From the NCBI GenBank assembly GCA_021229015.1, contig CM037782.1, forward strand, positions 59,017,591-59,081,590: 64,000 nt of DNA, in the 5' to 3' direction. Under the pieces are notes generated by a model, which was not told the origin of the DNA, ran no database searches, and saw only the letters and a list, made by a program, of their open reading frames with translations. A program made the translations under genes and the position numbers. Source of the stretch: Solen grandis (taxonomy: Eukaryota > Mollusca > Bivalvia > Adapedonta > Solenidae). Shown piece by piece: positions 1 to 12,975 of the stretch (its first letter is position 1; the number at the start of each line of letters is the position of its first letter).

Positions 1-1298
1 AAACCGTGTAATGGTGACTACTTGTACTAAACAATCATCCTGTTTTGGCATCCCCCTATGAGATTCTGAAACTGTTATTTCCCAAAATAGTTTACCTTCC
101 TTTAGCAGTTACCCGTACTAAGCAGTCACTTTAACTCGTCCCTTTTATTGATCCATTAAGGTATAACCCCCCTGATACCCATATTCCATATATTGCCATT
201 GGATCGAAATATTTCTATGAAACTTTGTCACGTTTAAGTCTACAGGAAATATACAGTTTCTGTGAATAGGAAAAACTGAATTTGATTTTCGAGGAAAACT
301 CACGGTAAGAAGATGCATTAAATGATTCTGATTCAAATTTCACAAACACATCTAAACTTTACCGTAGGAAATGGGGAAATCACTTTTTTTTGTAGTTTTC
401 AGGAGATATAGCTAATGAAAACAAAATTATAAAGGGGAAGTAATAAAAGAATTTCTGTCATATGTCATACGATGTCAATTTGCCTAAGATTTCCATGGTT
501 TGACATTTTAAAAGCTTATATTGTGAAGTTATATGCATGGCTTCGGTGGTATTATGGGGCATATACCTTAACCGGAAGTGAATTACTGGGCATAAAACTT
601 AACGTTTGACTATAGTTTCTGTCTTTACTGCTGTATAAAATGGCACCTAATAGGGATTCACACTACAAAATTTGAAATTAATACGTGGTAAAAAGAAATC
701 GATGGCTTTTGTGTGTAGCATGCAGGTGACATGCAGTCGTAAACATGAGCCTAAAGGTTTTAGAACTGTAATATCCACATTTGCAGATATCTGTTATTTC
801 CCCTTTCAAGTTTACCCATTGAAACATCTAAATATGATTTTTTTTTAAATATTTACCATGTTAATCTCGAGAAATATTAAATTTAAAATGACTGTAAATT
901 GAAACATACAAAAAGCTAAAATCATCTCTATTTCTGATAAAGGTTGGTAAAATTTTCTGAAAAAAAAGAGGCTAGTATATAAAGGATATCATACGTGTAC
1001 AGGAAAAGTCATCGTTCTTCCAGCACTTTAATTTAAAAGTCTAATAAATTGTTGTTTTTTTTGGAAGTTTACCCAGGTTTCGGAATTGCACAATTTTAGC
1101 GATGTGAAAATAATGCAAATGTTTATCTGAGTTGTTATAATATATTATACATCAAAGATATATAAAATCATATATTAAAAATCAAAGACATTTCACCATC
1201 TCATTTACATTTAATTGTCAATCTAAATATTACCCTATGGCCCAGTCAAAGCGGTTGAAACATTAATACAAAAATATGACAACACGAGAAATGGTCTC

Positions 1299-1329
<31 letters not shown>

Positions 1330-2876
1330 ACAGCATGCTACTCACGCACAGATTATATGCTAAAATGTCAGAATACAATACAAATTTAGATTGAGAAACA
1401 GGTTCAAACTTAACTTATTTATCTCTCCACTCTGCTTCCTGGAAACTCCACCAGTACTCGCTCAAAGGGTGCGTGCAGATGAAGTCACGACAGTTTCCAT
1501 CCGCACCAATGAATCAATTGAGAAACATGTTTTTCCAACTTCATCTTATCTCTACCCATTCTGCTATGTACCTGGAAACTACACCATTGCTTAAACTTAC
1601 AATAATTGTGTGACCAAATGAACAGTAACCAAATTTTCATCTGCTCCAAGGAATCCTTATGTTTGCATGGCGGATGCTATACCTCACAACCAAGGACTAA
1701 ACTGTGAGAATATTCATGTAACAGTATTGAGATGATACAAATACAGCTATCTACAGTAGTAAGCATTGTTTTTCTCTGTATGGGGCAGAAAAGTTCATTT
1801 GCCTCGTTTTCTTTTCCCGCTCGACTGCATATTGTTTTTTTTAAAATGACGTCATAATATCGGGAAATACCGTGAGGTCATGCCATATTTACTAAAAATA
1901 GTTACTACCGGAAATGTCCCATTCGTCGTTCGGACACGACGCATAGTGGCAGTAAAAGTCGATGTTTACCTAAAATATTACAGTTCTAAAACCTTTATCT
2001 CCTCTAAGGTAAATATAAAAGTTATTTTCTTTTTAATTTCCTAAAGGGGTTTTGAAGGAAATTAAATTTAATCTATAATAACCACCTAATTTCCTATCCA
2101 GCTCCTTTGAGTGAAGCGAATTCCACGATATTAACACATATTTACACTAGTTATGCCATATCTAGAAATCATTTAAAACATGCAAATATGCATTATATAT
2201 TTATACAATGTACTTATAAATGAAGAAAAAACAGGGCTTTCTCAAATGTTTGAAGCTCTCATATAAACTGCAATGAGTCCGATAAATATAAAACAATTAT
2301 CATAATATAATGGTCTTTAATTACAAATGAATTAAGATCCAAGTGTTAATGCATTGCCCTAATCTGACACTTATATTGTTTCATTCTTTTCCAGACAGAG
2401 TGCTATCGAATCAGTAGTAAAACAAGTAAAACGAGCCTGATGCTTCTCACACCGTAACTAAGCACATTGTCAAGGAGGCCCATGAAATAGAAGTCATATA
2501 AAAGGATAAAAGGATACTAGATTCAATATCAAGAATAAATATGATGTGGACATTCACGTTATGTTGCTGTTGGGAGGCTTATTTCACAAATCACAGTTTT
2601 CTCGCTCACTGAAAAAGTCACAAGAAAACAGACGCTTATTTGCATGCGATTTTTCCAATCATATGTTCATTACATTTCAAGCTTTGTAAATTTCTCTTTT
2701 GTGTCACGAATATTATTGCATTTACCTACATCCGATTTATACGTGCATGTTTTATTATATGTATACATAGTTGGATGTATAATTTATTGCATTTCTTAAA
2801 TAACTAATATGGCGTTATCTGATATGTTTGCACATTTTGTATTATTCGCTTCAGTTAACAGTTGTTCAATGTTTTT
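1..2876. other. Intergenic DNA, no gene seen
   Basis: AT-rich DNA with stops in all frames. A 25-base A run lies near 1300-1324. Around 1390-1660 there is a degenerate tandem duplication of about 130 bp (GAGAAACA... followed by CTGGAAACTnCACCA recurs twice). A palindromic TGACGTCA (CRE-like) lies near 1845-1852, but there is no gene to attach it to. A pyrimidine tract ending TTTTCCAG near 2394 could be a splice acceptor leading into a 20-codon open stretch; nothing else supports an exon. Confidence 0.5.
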
Positions 2877-4442
2877 AACCAGGTTTTCCGAAGGAAAACT
2901 CTGGTTATTAGATTGGGGTATGTCGGCGTGCGGGCGGGCGTAAACAATTTCTTCTGTGCGCAACTCCTCCTACATTTTTCAAAGGGATTTGGCCCAAAGT
3001 TTTACAGAAGCATTATTACATAGTGGCCTGGCGCATATTGTCAGGGTTTTGTGGTTCGACTATTTTTGATGCAGTTATGGCCCTTTGTTATTTTTTCACA
3101 TATGTAATATATAGGGAAATATTCTTCTGTGCGCAACTTCTCCTACATTTTTCAACGGATTTGGCCCAAACTTTTACAGAAGCCTTATTACATAGTGATC
3201 TGGTGCATATGGTCAGGGTTTTGTGGTTCTACTAATTTTGATGCAGTTATTGCCCTTTGCCCCTTAACGGATGTAATATAAAGGGAAATATTCTTTCGTG
3301 CACAACTTCTACATTTCTTATTAAATTTTGTCCATACTTTAACAGAAGTACCTTCATTAAGTCACCCTGGAGAATATTACCTGTGTTTTGCAGTTTGACC
3401 ATTTTTGATGGAGTTATGCTCCTTTGATAAAATTCCTTCTCCGGAGCATAACTCATACATTATAAGAGGCACTGACTTGAAACTTTATAGGTGCATACAT
3501 CTCATTGGGGCGGAATGCAGTACATAGGAACCTCACTCTGTGGTTCATAATTTTGGAGTTTTTATTGTTGTTGTATTGGGGTTTACCGTCACTGCGATAG
3601 TATTTCAATCATATAGCGACGTCCAGCTAATTACAGGTGGAGGAAGACCCCTAGTACACAGAGGTACCCGGGTAGAACCACCGACCTACCGCAAAAAAGC
3701 TGGAAGGCTTCCTCACATGAAAAATCCGAAGTCCCTACCGGGATTCGAACCCACAGCGATGAGGGGCTGAGCGATTTGTAGTCCACGACTGTAACCGCTC
3801 GGCCACGGCGGCCCAAATTTTGGAGTTACATGTTTGCCCCTTCGTAAAAATTCCTGATATGGGGCATAACTCCTTTATTTTAAAATATATAGTATTGATT
3901 GGTTTTGCAGTTTGACCATTTTTGATAGAGCTATGACCCTTAGTTATTTTTTCAATATCACATGTGTAAGTTATTGAGAAATATTATTCTGTGTGCAGTT
4001 GTCAAATTTGAAATTCCATACTTCATGCATATTTACATATGATGTGCCATTGTTATGTAAAGTTTGTGTGACATCCATCTTACGGTTTAGGAGGAGTTGC
4101 GCATACAAGCTATTTTGGTAAAATTATTTTAATGACATTTTCAGAATTCCTATATACCCCCCCCCCCCCCACACACACACACAGACACACAAAAATAAAA
4201 GAAAGTAGAATTTAGTTAAAGTGAATGCTTAAGTGACATTTTCAGAAGCAGATTGTTCCATCGTATTCATGTCTTGTTCAAAGTTAATGTGGATAAATGT
4301 AAGTTAAAAATCCTTGTTGCACATATTATGTATGTTTGCCTTATACAGAATTGCATTAGATTTAATAGACATTGAGCACAAAATTATTTGACTGATACAA
4401 ATAATCTGTACTGGAAACATTGCGAAAAGAAAACCTGGTTTT
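2877..4442 (+). repeat. Tandem-core dispersed element (AGGTTTTCC terminus)
   Basis: The left end is a hairpin, AACCAGGTTTTCC...GGAAAACTCTGGTT (2877-2909). The right end carries the motif GAAAACCTGGTT near 4430. Between them are diverged direct units of about 170-175 bp, recognisable by GTGCGCAACTnCTCCTAC at 2958, 3133 and about 3300, and by GTTATGGCCCTTTG. This is the layout of bivalve pearl/Helentron-type non-autonomous elements. It is interrupted by a SINE at 3561-3815. A C run plus (AC)n lies at 4158-4190. There is no coding capacity. Confidence 0.6.
3561..3815 (-). mobile_element. tRNA-derived SINE (family S1), complete copy
   Basis: Read on the minus strand, the head is tRNA-Leu/Ser-like. 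It has an A-box-like GTGGCCGAGCGGTTA just inside 3815 and a B box GGTTCGAATCC near 3745. A body follows, then a conserved central block containing the motif GTCGCTATATGACTGAAATA, and an AACAAC-rich tail. It is flanked by a perfect 12-bp target duplication, AATTTTGGAGTT, at 3549-3560 and 3816-3827. This shows target-primed insertion into the older tandem-core element. The central block suggests one of the mollusc SINE superfamilies (V- or Meta-type), but I cannot assign which. Confidence 0.88.
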
Positions 4443-6459
4443 GTGACAATTCCTGTCACTTGTTCATCTTTTCATCTTCGTGTAACATTATAAAAAAAAT
4501 AATGAACCTTTAACTTGTTTGGCATTAAACTCAAATGACGAAGAAGATTATCTTAGCGTTAGAGTAATGTAACTGGCTGTGGTTTTATGCATCTTGTCCA
4601 AGGTGTGAGGTCGCAGTGTGACATCACTATGTCCTAAAAAGGCCCTTTATCCCTAGCAAAAAAATTACCAAATGTATGCATTGATTATATCTGTCATATG
4701 AAGGCGAAAGTCCCCAAATGACTGAAAAACTTCCTCCGAGACGTTAAACAAAGCAAAGCAATCTACTGACCTACTTACATAAACGCGAATGATATGGTAT
4801 GGTCTTCTGTTGTTAAAGTGACATTGTATTTTTCTCTAACGGAACAATATATATAACATATATATTACGCTCTTAGTCTTTAATGAAGGATAACTATTTG
4901 GTGGGAAAGGGATACATTGTATTACAATTTAACAAAAAACATCATTATTAGTACGATAAGGATACCTATTTGGTGGGAAAAGTTAGATATATTTTTTGTA
5001 TGGACTATTCGTATTTATACGCATTTTCTCGTTTTCATATTTATCTTCTGGTTTTAAAACAATCACATTGTTTGCAAAACACTCTCTACAGTGAAAAGGG
5101 TCATAAAAAGTTCAATGTTTAAACCCGAAAAGCAATCCAAAATTGATGAAAATCAATGTAACCAATAACAATGGACTTTGTTGACATGACGTTATTACAT
5201 CTGCAAGCCGTGCCGTATATTCTGAACAATATTTACATAAGAGCTTGCCTGCTCAGGAATTCCCTTTATGAAACTAAGGACCTTTGCTTAAATATTCAAA
5301 TATTCTGTGGATCGGTCGGCAAATACCTATTAACGAAATTGGTTTCGCTGAGCGTTTGCTGTGTCCAATAAAACCGCTATGGCACGGCTAAATAGGACTT
5401 GTAATACATTGCTTTCAATCGCATTTTTTGCCGCTTTTCAATTTCATTGCTGATGAGATAATAAATTATTCAGCAATTTCCAATTTCTGATTTGGCAAAG
5501 TAGACATGAAAAATTTTTTTTAAAGAATTTACACTCATCTTCAAATAAATGACCAAAGTAACTTCGGATATTCAATTCTGAAACAAGTAACACATTCCAT
5601 TGGAAAATTCTTTTAAACAACAATGGCTAGACCGATATATTAAAAAAAAAAAAAAAACATTTTGATTCATAAACTACTGTTCTTTATGTTTTATTCAGGA
5701 ATAAACAGGATAAATGAGAAATAACACGGATAGAGACGTTCAAATGAAAATGCTAATATGGAGAACCTTCTACCGAAAAGTAAAATGAAATGGTACATAT
5801 GTACACGGCCTGTGCTTCAAACTGATTAATTTTACATCGATGGCGATATATTCTCAGGTAAGATAAACCTTTTGGTCAGACTAAGTCAGGTTTTATTCTC
5901 TTCCGACAGGTGAGTTTAACGTTGTTTCCCCCCTAATTTATCTAGAGTTAGTCGCATAAGGCATTCCGTAACGAAGAACAGTTCGAGTGCTTTCGTTGTT
6001 TCGAAATGATTTAGAATTTGGGAACTGATCAGTTCTTTCCGTCGAGATTCACTTTAAAAGAAGTACTATCAATGGTGATTTGAGTAGAATGCTTGATTTG
6101 AACCTGATATATCGCACATACACCTATTTGATAACTTGATGTCTAATTTTATATCTATATTCAAAATACTAAGAAATAACAATAAAAAATGATTTCGGTT
6201 AAATCTGTCTCAATATCAGATTATTGATAAAACATTAAAAAGCAATAATAAAGTAAAAGTGAATTGGATATTTGCATCAAATCTTACTTCAGATTAAAGT
6301 TATGAATTTGCTTATCGAAGTAAAATAGAATTGAAACGACTTCCATGAAACAAATTAGTCCATGTTATTTTAGGCAGAGAAATATACATTGTTTAGATGT
6401 TAGTCTGAAAAATATATCTCTATATCTCACCATTCAAAGCTGTTTATTCGATTTTACTC
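4443..6459. other. Intergenic DNA, no gene seen
   Basis: AT-rich and without sustained coding potential. A short direct repeat (ACTATTTGGTGGGAAA / CCTATTTGGTGGGAAA) occurs near 4891 and 4966. A poly-A stretch lies near 5641-5657. Confidence 0.5.
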
Positions 6460-7290
6460 CAAACGATGTTAGCACGAAGCTTTGCGCTCTGAAGAGTTTC
6501 TTGAACAACGTCTGTGATGAATGTGTGGGCTAATCCTTGAGTGACAGTCCCTGTCGTACACATCGCAGAAAAAGACTGCACAATTTTGGGAAACCATTGC
6601 CAGGCGTTTCTGTCTCTGCTGATACTGTTGCTGACATCGATGAGCGTCTACCTATTTTACTCCTTTGTGTACATCATACCTACCATGATTGGCGGTTATT
6701 GGCAGAGTACTCCCAGGTGTCATCATGTATGTTTGCTGACAGGAGGTTCCTTTTACAGGAGTCTTTGTATCTAAGTCATGGGTGTCTTTGGTGACGAGTG
6801 CCGCATTGTAGCTGACCGTACAGCGGATCTTTTGGTAATCGACCCTCCTCCATGCAACGTACATGTCCAAGACCTCGTCGTTGGTTAAGCATGGCAAATA
6901 CACTGGTGGAGTTTGCCTTGGTGAGGACATCAAAGCTGGTCACCTTATCCTTCCAGGGCAGACCCAAGATTCTTCTCAGTCACCTCACATGGAACACATT
7001 TTGCCTGGCCTCTTATCTTTCATGCTTAGCGTCCATACAACAGAGTACTTGGTAGACCTTAAACTTTGTGTTGAGAGTCAGGTTCTTGTTCTGTCACACT
7101 TACATTGTAGGTTTTGACAACACAAGATCGGCTTTTCCGATGCGAGCATTTATCTCAGCTTTCAAAATAATGTTATCTGAAATGTTAAAACCCAGGTACT
7201 TAAATTTGACCACGATTTCGAGTCTCCAAACCAAACCATATTTGTAGATACATGCTTCTCCTTTTAAAGAATCAACATTAAGTTGCACGC
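6460..7290 (-). pseudogene. LINE reverse-transcriptase 3' relic (frameshifted)
   Basis: Minus-strand frames hold, in the right order, pieces of the C-terminal part of a non-LTR retrotransposon polyprotein. Near 7190-7110 is a FKYLGFNISD... EINARIGKA segment, matching the YLG...EIN.RIGKA block after the RT palm. Near 6940-6800 is a DVLTKA...SVFAML..R..GHVRCMEEGRLPK segment, matching the common VL..A...SI.AML...L.W.GHV.RM...R.PK block. Near 6575-6490 is a CDVYDRDCHSRI...HHRRC segment, matching the terminal zinc-binding CHSRIGL.SH..RC motif. The pieces lie in different frames with stops between them, and the expected second cysteine of CxxC is Y. It is 5'-truncated near 7290, as usual for LINEs. 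It is not functional. Confidence 0.85.
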
Positions 7291-9156
7291 TGCAATATGT
7301 ATGGTACTTTTACTCTTCCTAGAGATGTTTCGTTTATAATATAACATAGAACAGTGGTTTCTTGTCCTTTAAACGTGCCTCTCTGCTCAATTTCTTAGAT
7401 ATGAAAAGCTTCCAATTATCGAAACCAATACATTTCAGTTAACAGAGATGACCTACATAAAGAGCAGTATCTCCTTAACCCTTTTCATGTATATATGTCT
7501 AAGTTATTATCTAATTGACTTGAGCGAAAACTTTAGGAAATATCTCTGTAGTAGATTGTACTCGCAGGATTATCCTAAAACATTGTACATAAGGCAGATA
7601 TTGTCGTAGAAGGATTTCAAATTTGAACAATGCTAAAAATTATATTCAAATCTAGGATAAAATACATGATCTCATTATATCCTACGGTTCTTTCACGCTG
7701 GTCTGTAAAGAGTAATAGACAATATATCTTGTGTTTGAAGAAAGTGAGCTAGTATATTAATGACTTAGTTACATATCAAATTACTCGAATAACCTTTAAC
7801 TTAAAAGTAAGTACCGTGATTGATTGTGTTTGAGATTTTAATTGCGAATGGAAGCCTCATAAGCAGTAGTTAAGTTATATCGCAAGGCTCAGTTTACTGT
7901 AAGAGAAAAAATGATCAAGGACTTAATAGGCTCATCATGATCAACCACAAAAGGATGGATCCACCAATTTACCCAAAGTCAGCTGGAACGATTTCTCATA
8001 TCCCTCAATTATTTTTAGATATGAAAACCGGGAAAAGATTATTGGATATAGACAGGGACTTATCTTTCTAACCGATATGTATCTATATGCATTGTCACAG
8101 GAATAACCATTTCCTATCAACTGCACAGTGAATCTTTCTTTCTTGTTTAAGTTGCTAGACACAGTGTCAAAAGAGTAACGATATGCAAAATAAGAATATG
8201 CACAGACACGAATTGATGTGATTGGATGCCGTATTGATGTGGGAACACCATAAGTCACCCTCTGGCTGCGGTAATTAGCATTTTTATGGAAAAGACCCTA
8301 CGTAAAATTCAGTTAAGGTATATGTTTTCAGTATGAGAGTATATGCGTTTATAGTTTGAAAAAAATATTCGTATCATCAGAAAATTGCTGAGTTTTCACA
8401 GCATGTTCCTGCATTGACAAGTCATATTTACTCTGAAGTATGTAGCAATAAAGTTGAATGAACCTAGCGACAAAGAGAAAATTATATTTGAATTATATTT
8501 TGTAGATTTTAATGTCAAATAATTAATGATATATTTATCAACGTATTTCTTCACATTGTATAGAATTATATGAGCACTTTCTAAAAGTACAAGTTTTTAC
8601 ATTTTCCCAGTAGTTTTTTTTCCCTACATTTTGCTTAAAAAATCCTATAATGATATAGATACGGTGACACACCCACATACATGTATAAAAACATTGCAAT
8701 CAGTTTGTTCTCATTTCGACATACAGGTCTAATACAGGAATGGTCATGAAGGATAAATTTAAGTTGCAAGAGCTTTAATCATAATAAATTAAATATTTAA
8801 GATTGAACAAAAGAAGCAAAGATAAATTGTTAATTGTAGTTAGATATGCTTATCATGAACATATCAAATTAAAGATACTATATGATGCGTATAGAAAACG
8901 ATTTTGTGATGAGACCTTTGCAAAATGTGCAGTACAATTATTCACATATTTCATTGATATAAGAAACAAAACGTTAAATATTAACTTTCAGTTAAAGGGA
9001 TGGTCGGAAAATACCTGGACTTCGGGCAATTAAAGTAGTTTATCACCCCAGATGGTCCTTTTGCCGACAGACCGTTCCGAAATGGTAACTTTCGATATTT
9101 CTTAATTTCTTGAAATGCTATGTCTTTGTAGGAACCGTTTTGTTTTTCCTAATTTA
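7291..9156. other. Intergenic DNA, no gene seen
   Basis: AT-rich. The longest open frame (about 105 codons, minus strand, near 7941-8258) shows no recognisable domain or biased composition and is probably chance. Confidence 0.45.
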
Positions 9157-9710
9157 TAACAAGAGGGCCAAGATGGCTCCGGAGAAATATTGCCGCCATT
9201 GCCTTCATAAGTTACTATATCATAGCATAGTTGTACTGAATACATTATCCGTGCAGAAATACAGCAAAATCATATTAATTTCACAACCAACCAGTACATG
9301 TGGTCAAAATGTATAGGTTGTTAAATGAAAAAGTAATATCAAATGGGCCATAACTTCTGACCTAATTGACCTATATCAGCAATGATCGTATTTGGCAGAA
9401 AGATTATGACTATAAAACATTGTCATAAACGTTAAAAATGATTGCTTAAGAAATAAAGATGCTAGAGTGCAAACTGAAATTTCACATTTTTAGGCCGGCA
9501 TTCCATAGTTCCGTGATACGTAGTACATGTCCCTGTCCGCTTTACGTCCGTGAGTACCTATTTCATATGTCAGTTCCTAGATCCGTGATAAGTTCCATAT
9601 ATAAATGGATGAAATCAAAGTACGTATAGAGGAATTTTCAGAGTAAAGTAATGAATAATGTCGATTTTTAAGAGACTGAAGTTCAATCATGGACTCCCGC
9701 TGCAGGGAAG

Positions 9711-12700
9711 AGTTAGGTTTTCGCCTCTGCTGGGCGAAAACCTATTGTTCTTCTTCTGTTGATTTTTTTTTTTTTTTTTTTTATTATTTTTCAAATTCCA
9801 CCCATTTTTGTGTCCAGCCTAGCAGCCAGATGAGAAAAGCTACAGCTATGAAATTTTGGGCATGGAGTCATCTTTATCTGAACATGTGCCTAATTGGTCA
9901 AACTTTTCACATTTTTTTCTGATTTAGCCACTAGGGGGCGCAATGCATGTAATCACTGTTTTCCTAATAACTCAAAAATTTGAAACCTGATTTAGATGCG
10001 GTTTTTTACATAATGTTCCTTGTTGACAGCCCAATCAAATATGACGGATATCTTATCATCGAGTACTGGGGAAAAAAATTGTTCTAGGAGAGGTTGAATG
10101 TTCGAACCTTGGAAAAAAGTGGAAGAATGAGGGTAGGTCTACGAAAAACATACCCACTTTTGTTAGAGATCAGATAGCATAATTCTGTTTGCTGCATACG
10201 ATTTGAAAGACATATACGCACAAAATATATGGGGTGGCGAATTAAGGAAATGCGTTGTTTGTCCTCTAGAAACGGTCAAACTTCACTAAATTTTAGGAAA
10301 AATTAAAATTTCAAAAACATGTTTTTGTCGCTCCTGACTTTATTTTCTGTTCATTCTTCATGAAATTTTCACACGATATGTATTGTTATGTTGGAAAGGG
10401 CCTCACAATTCAAAAAATAAAAAAGAATTGAAAAGGTCAAGGTCATATTAAGATTATTGTGTTTTTATTCGGCCACAAATAGCTCCAAAACTAAAAATAT
10501 TTCATTGAGAGTATATGAACAAAAGTTTTAGTTCTTCAAGAGCTCTTTCCAGTGATACTTAGGTTTTGAAGATCGGACTTGTTTTGGTCATTATACGGCA
10601 GTCCAAAGTTTGATCCTTTTTTGGAATAATTGTAAATCAGGTTATATGCTTCAAATTCTGATACATAAGAATAAAAAGTTTGACTTGTGCGACTAGTATA
10701 CTTGATTGAACTATTTGCTGCTTTGCTAGGTACCTAACAGTAAAATTTTAATCAATTTTCTTTCTCATTTTGCCGCTAGGGGGCGCTTGTTTTGAAACCA
10801 TTCTTTTGCTTATAACTCAAAAAGTTGAAGTCCGATTCGAATGCGGTTTTTTGCATTCTCTTCCCTGTTGATAGCCTAATAGCATATGTAAGGATTCGAG
10901 GGTCCGTGTGGCTGAAAGCTTTTGAGCTACGGAAGGTTGAATGTTCGAATCTTGCAAAAAAACAACAACAACAAAAAAACTGTGCAAATGAGGGTAGGTC
11001 TACAAAAAACCTATCCGTTTTTGTTAGAGATCAGATAGAAGAATTCCGTCTCCGGCATACCATTTGAAAGACGTATACACACAAAATATATGGGGTGGCG
11101 AATTAAGGAAATGCGTGGTTTGTCCTCTAGAAAAAGGTCAAACTTCACTAAATTTTAAGAAAAATTAAAATTTCAAAAACATGTTTTTGTCGCTCCTGAC
11201 TTTATTTTCTGTTCATTCTTCATGACATTTTCACACAATATGTATTGTTATGTTTGAAAGGGCCTCACAATTCAAAAAATAAAAAAGAATTGAAACGGTC
11301 AAGGTCATATTACGATTATTTTGTTTTTATTCGGCCACAAATAGCTCCAAAACTAAAAATATTTCATTGAGAGTATATGAACAAAAGTTTTAGTTCTTCA
11401 AGAGCTCTTTCCAGTGATACTTAGGTTTTGAAGATCGGACTTGATTTGGTCATTATAAGGCAGTGCAAAGTTTGATCCTTTTTTGGAATAATTGTAAATC
11501 AGGTTTCATGCTTCAAATTCTGATACACAAGAATAAAAAGTTTGACTTGTGCGACTAGTATACTTGATTGAACTATTTGCTGCTTTGCTAGGTACCAAAC
11601 AGTAAAATTTTAATCAATTTTCTATCTCATTTTGCCGCTAGGGGGCGCTTGTTTTGAAATCATTCTTTTGCTTATAACTCAAAAAGTTGAAGCCTGATCC
11701 AAATGCGGGTAACTGAATTATGTGCCTTGTTGATAGCCTAATAAAATATGAAAGTTTCTAGGTATGAGTGGCTGAAACTTTTTGAGCTAGTAACGGAAGG
11801 TTGAAAGTTCGAATCTCGTAAAAAAAACTGCAAATGAGGGTAGGTCTACGAAAAACCTATCCATTTTTGTTAGAAATCAGATAGAAGAATTCTGTTTGCT
11901 GCAAATGATTTGCAAGACATATACGCACAAAATATATGTGGTGGCGAATTTAAGAAATGCATGGTTTGTCCTCTAGAAAAAGGCCAAACTTCACTTAATT
12001 TTAGGAAAAATTAAAATTTCAAAAACATGTTTTTTTGTCGCTCCTGACTTTATTTTCTGTTCATTCTTCATGAAATTTTCACAAGTTATGTATTGTTATG
12101 TTTGAAAGGGCCTCACAATTAAAAAGTTAAAAAACATTGAAAAGGTCAAGGTCATATTACGATAATTGTGTTTTTATTCGGCCCCAAAGTGCTCCAAATC
12201 TAAAAAATATTTCATTGAGAGTATATGAACAAAAGTTTTAGTTCTAAATAGTTCTTTCGTATAATGTTTAGTTTTTGAAGATCGGACTTGATCTTTTCAT
12301 TTTACGGCAATCCAAAGTTTGATCCTTTTTTGGAATAATTGTTATTCAGTTTTTATGCTTAAAATTGTGATATATAAGAAAAAGAATGTTCGATTAGTGC
12401 GACTTATATACTTGTTTGAACTATTTGCTGCATTTCTAGGTACCTAATTGTAAAATTTTTATCATTTTTTTTTCTCATTTTGCTGCTAGAGGGCGCTTTG
12501 CTTAAAATCACTCTTTTGCCTATAACTCAAAACGTTAAAGTCTAATTGAAATGCGGTTTTCAGCATTTTGTTACTTGTTGACAGCACCACAGAATGTGAT
12601 GTGATGTGATGATAGGGTATGGGGAAATATTTGCGCTAGAGGAGTTTGAATGTTCTAACATTCCAACAAAAAAAATAAAAAAAAAAAATGTGCAAATGAG

Positions 12701-12720
12701 AGTAGGTCTTCAAAAAACCT
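9711..12720 (+). repeat. ~850-bp tandem array inside the Harbinger-type element
   Basis: Between three and four direct copies of an 845-862-bp unit, phased by the block CC(A/G)CTAGGGGGCGC at 9928, 10773, 11635 and 12483 (last one CTGCTAGAGGGCGC). Each unit also carries a TGAATGTTCGAATCTTG-like block at about 10092, 10934, 11799 and 12643, and ends with GAGGGTAGGTCTACnAAAAACC. The middle two units are closest to each other. The array starts beside a hairpin AGGTTTTCGCC...GGGCGAAAACCT (9715-9745). No open frame is conserved across units. Confidence 0.8.
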
Positions 12721-12795
12721 TTGCGTTCTGTTTCATATTAAAAATTGTGGCTGAGTTGAAATAAAGTGTTCAAGTTGATTAGGTTAAAAGCGAAA

Positions 12796-12975
12796 ACCAA
12801 GATACCGCTTGCGGTTCTAGTTACTATTGCACTTCGACAAAGAAAACAAATGAAACGAAAGCATAGATGGTTGGTACGACCAATATACAGGAGAATACTG
12901 CAGCATGGAACATACCACAATCTGGTCAGGGAGATTGAGTTGTCGGCGGAGGATTATAGTTACTCTTTCGTTTAA
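12796..12975 (+). pseudogene. Harbinger-like transposase N-terminal fragment
   Basis: An open stretch reads as a very basic segment followed by RWLVRPIYRRILQHG and YHNLVREIELSAEDY. This resembles the conserved N-terminal block of PIF/Harbinger transposases (WVRP.nRRR...G.yhnLv.El). The frame stops at 12975, about 190 bases from the right TIR. The whole DDE nuclease domain is missing, so this is a leftover of the autonomous parent, kept near the right end. Similarity is judged by eye. Confidence 0.6.

Noticed and set aside
2395..2460. Possible terminal exon (TECYRISSKTSKTSLMLLTP)
   Set aside because: One acceptor-like tract and 20 open codons are not enough, and nothing upstream supports it.
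3700..3815. A genuine tRNA gene (B box and A box present)
   Set aside because: The head is fused to a SINE body with tail and target duplications, and the cloverleaf is imperfect.
7941..8258. 105-codon minus-strand frame
   Set aside because: No domain, no biased codon use, no splice or start context, AT-rich surroundings.
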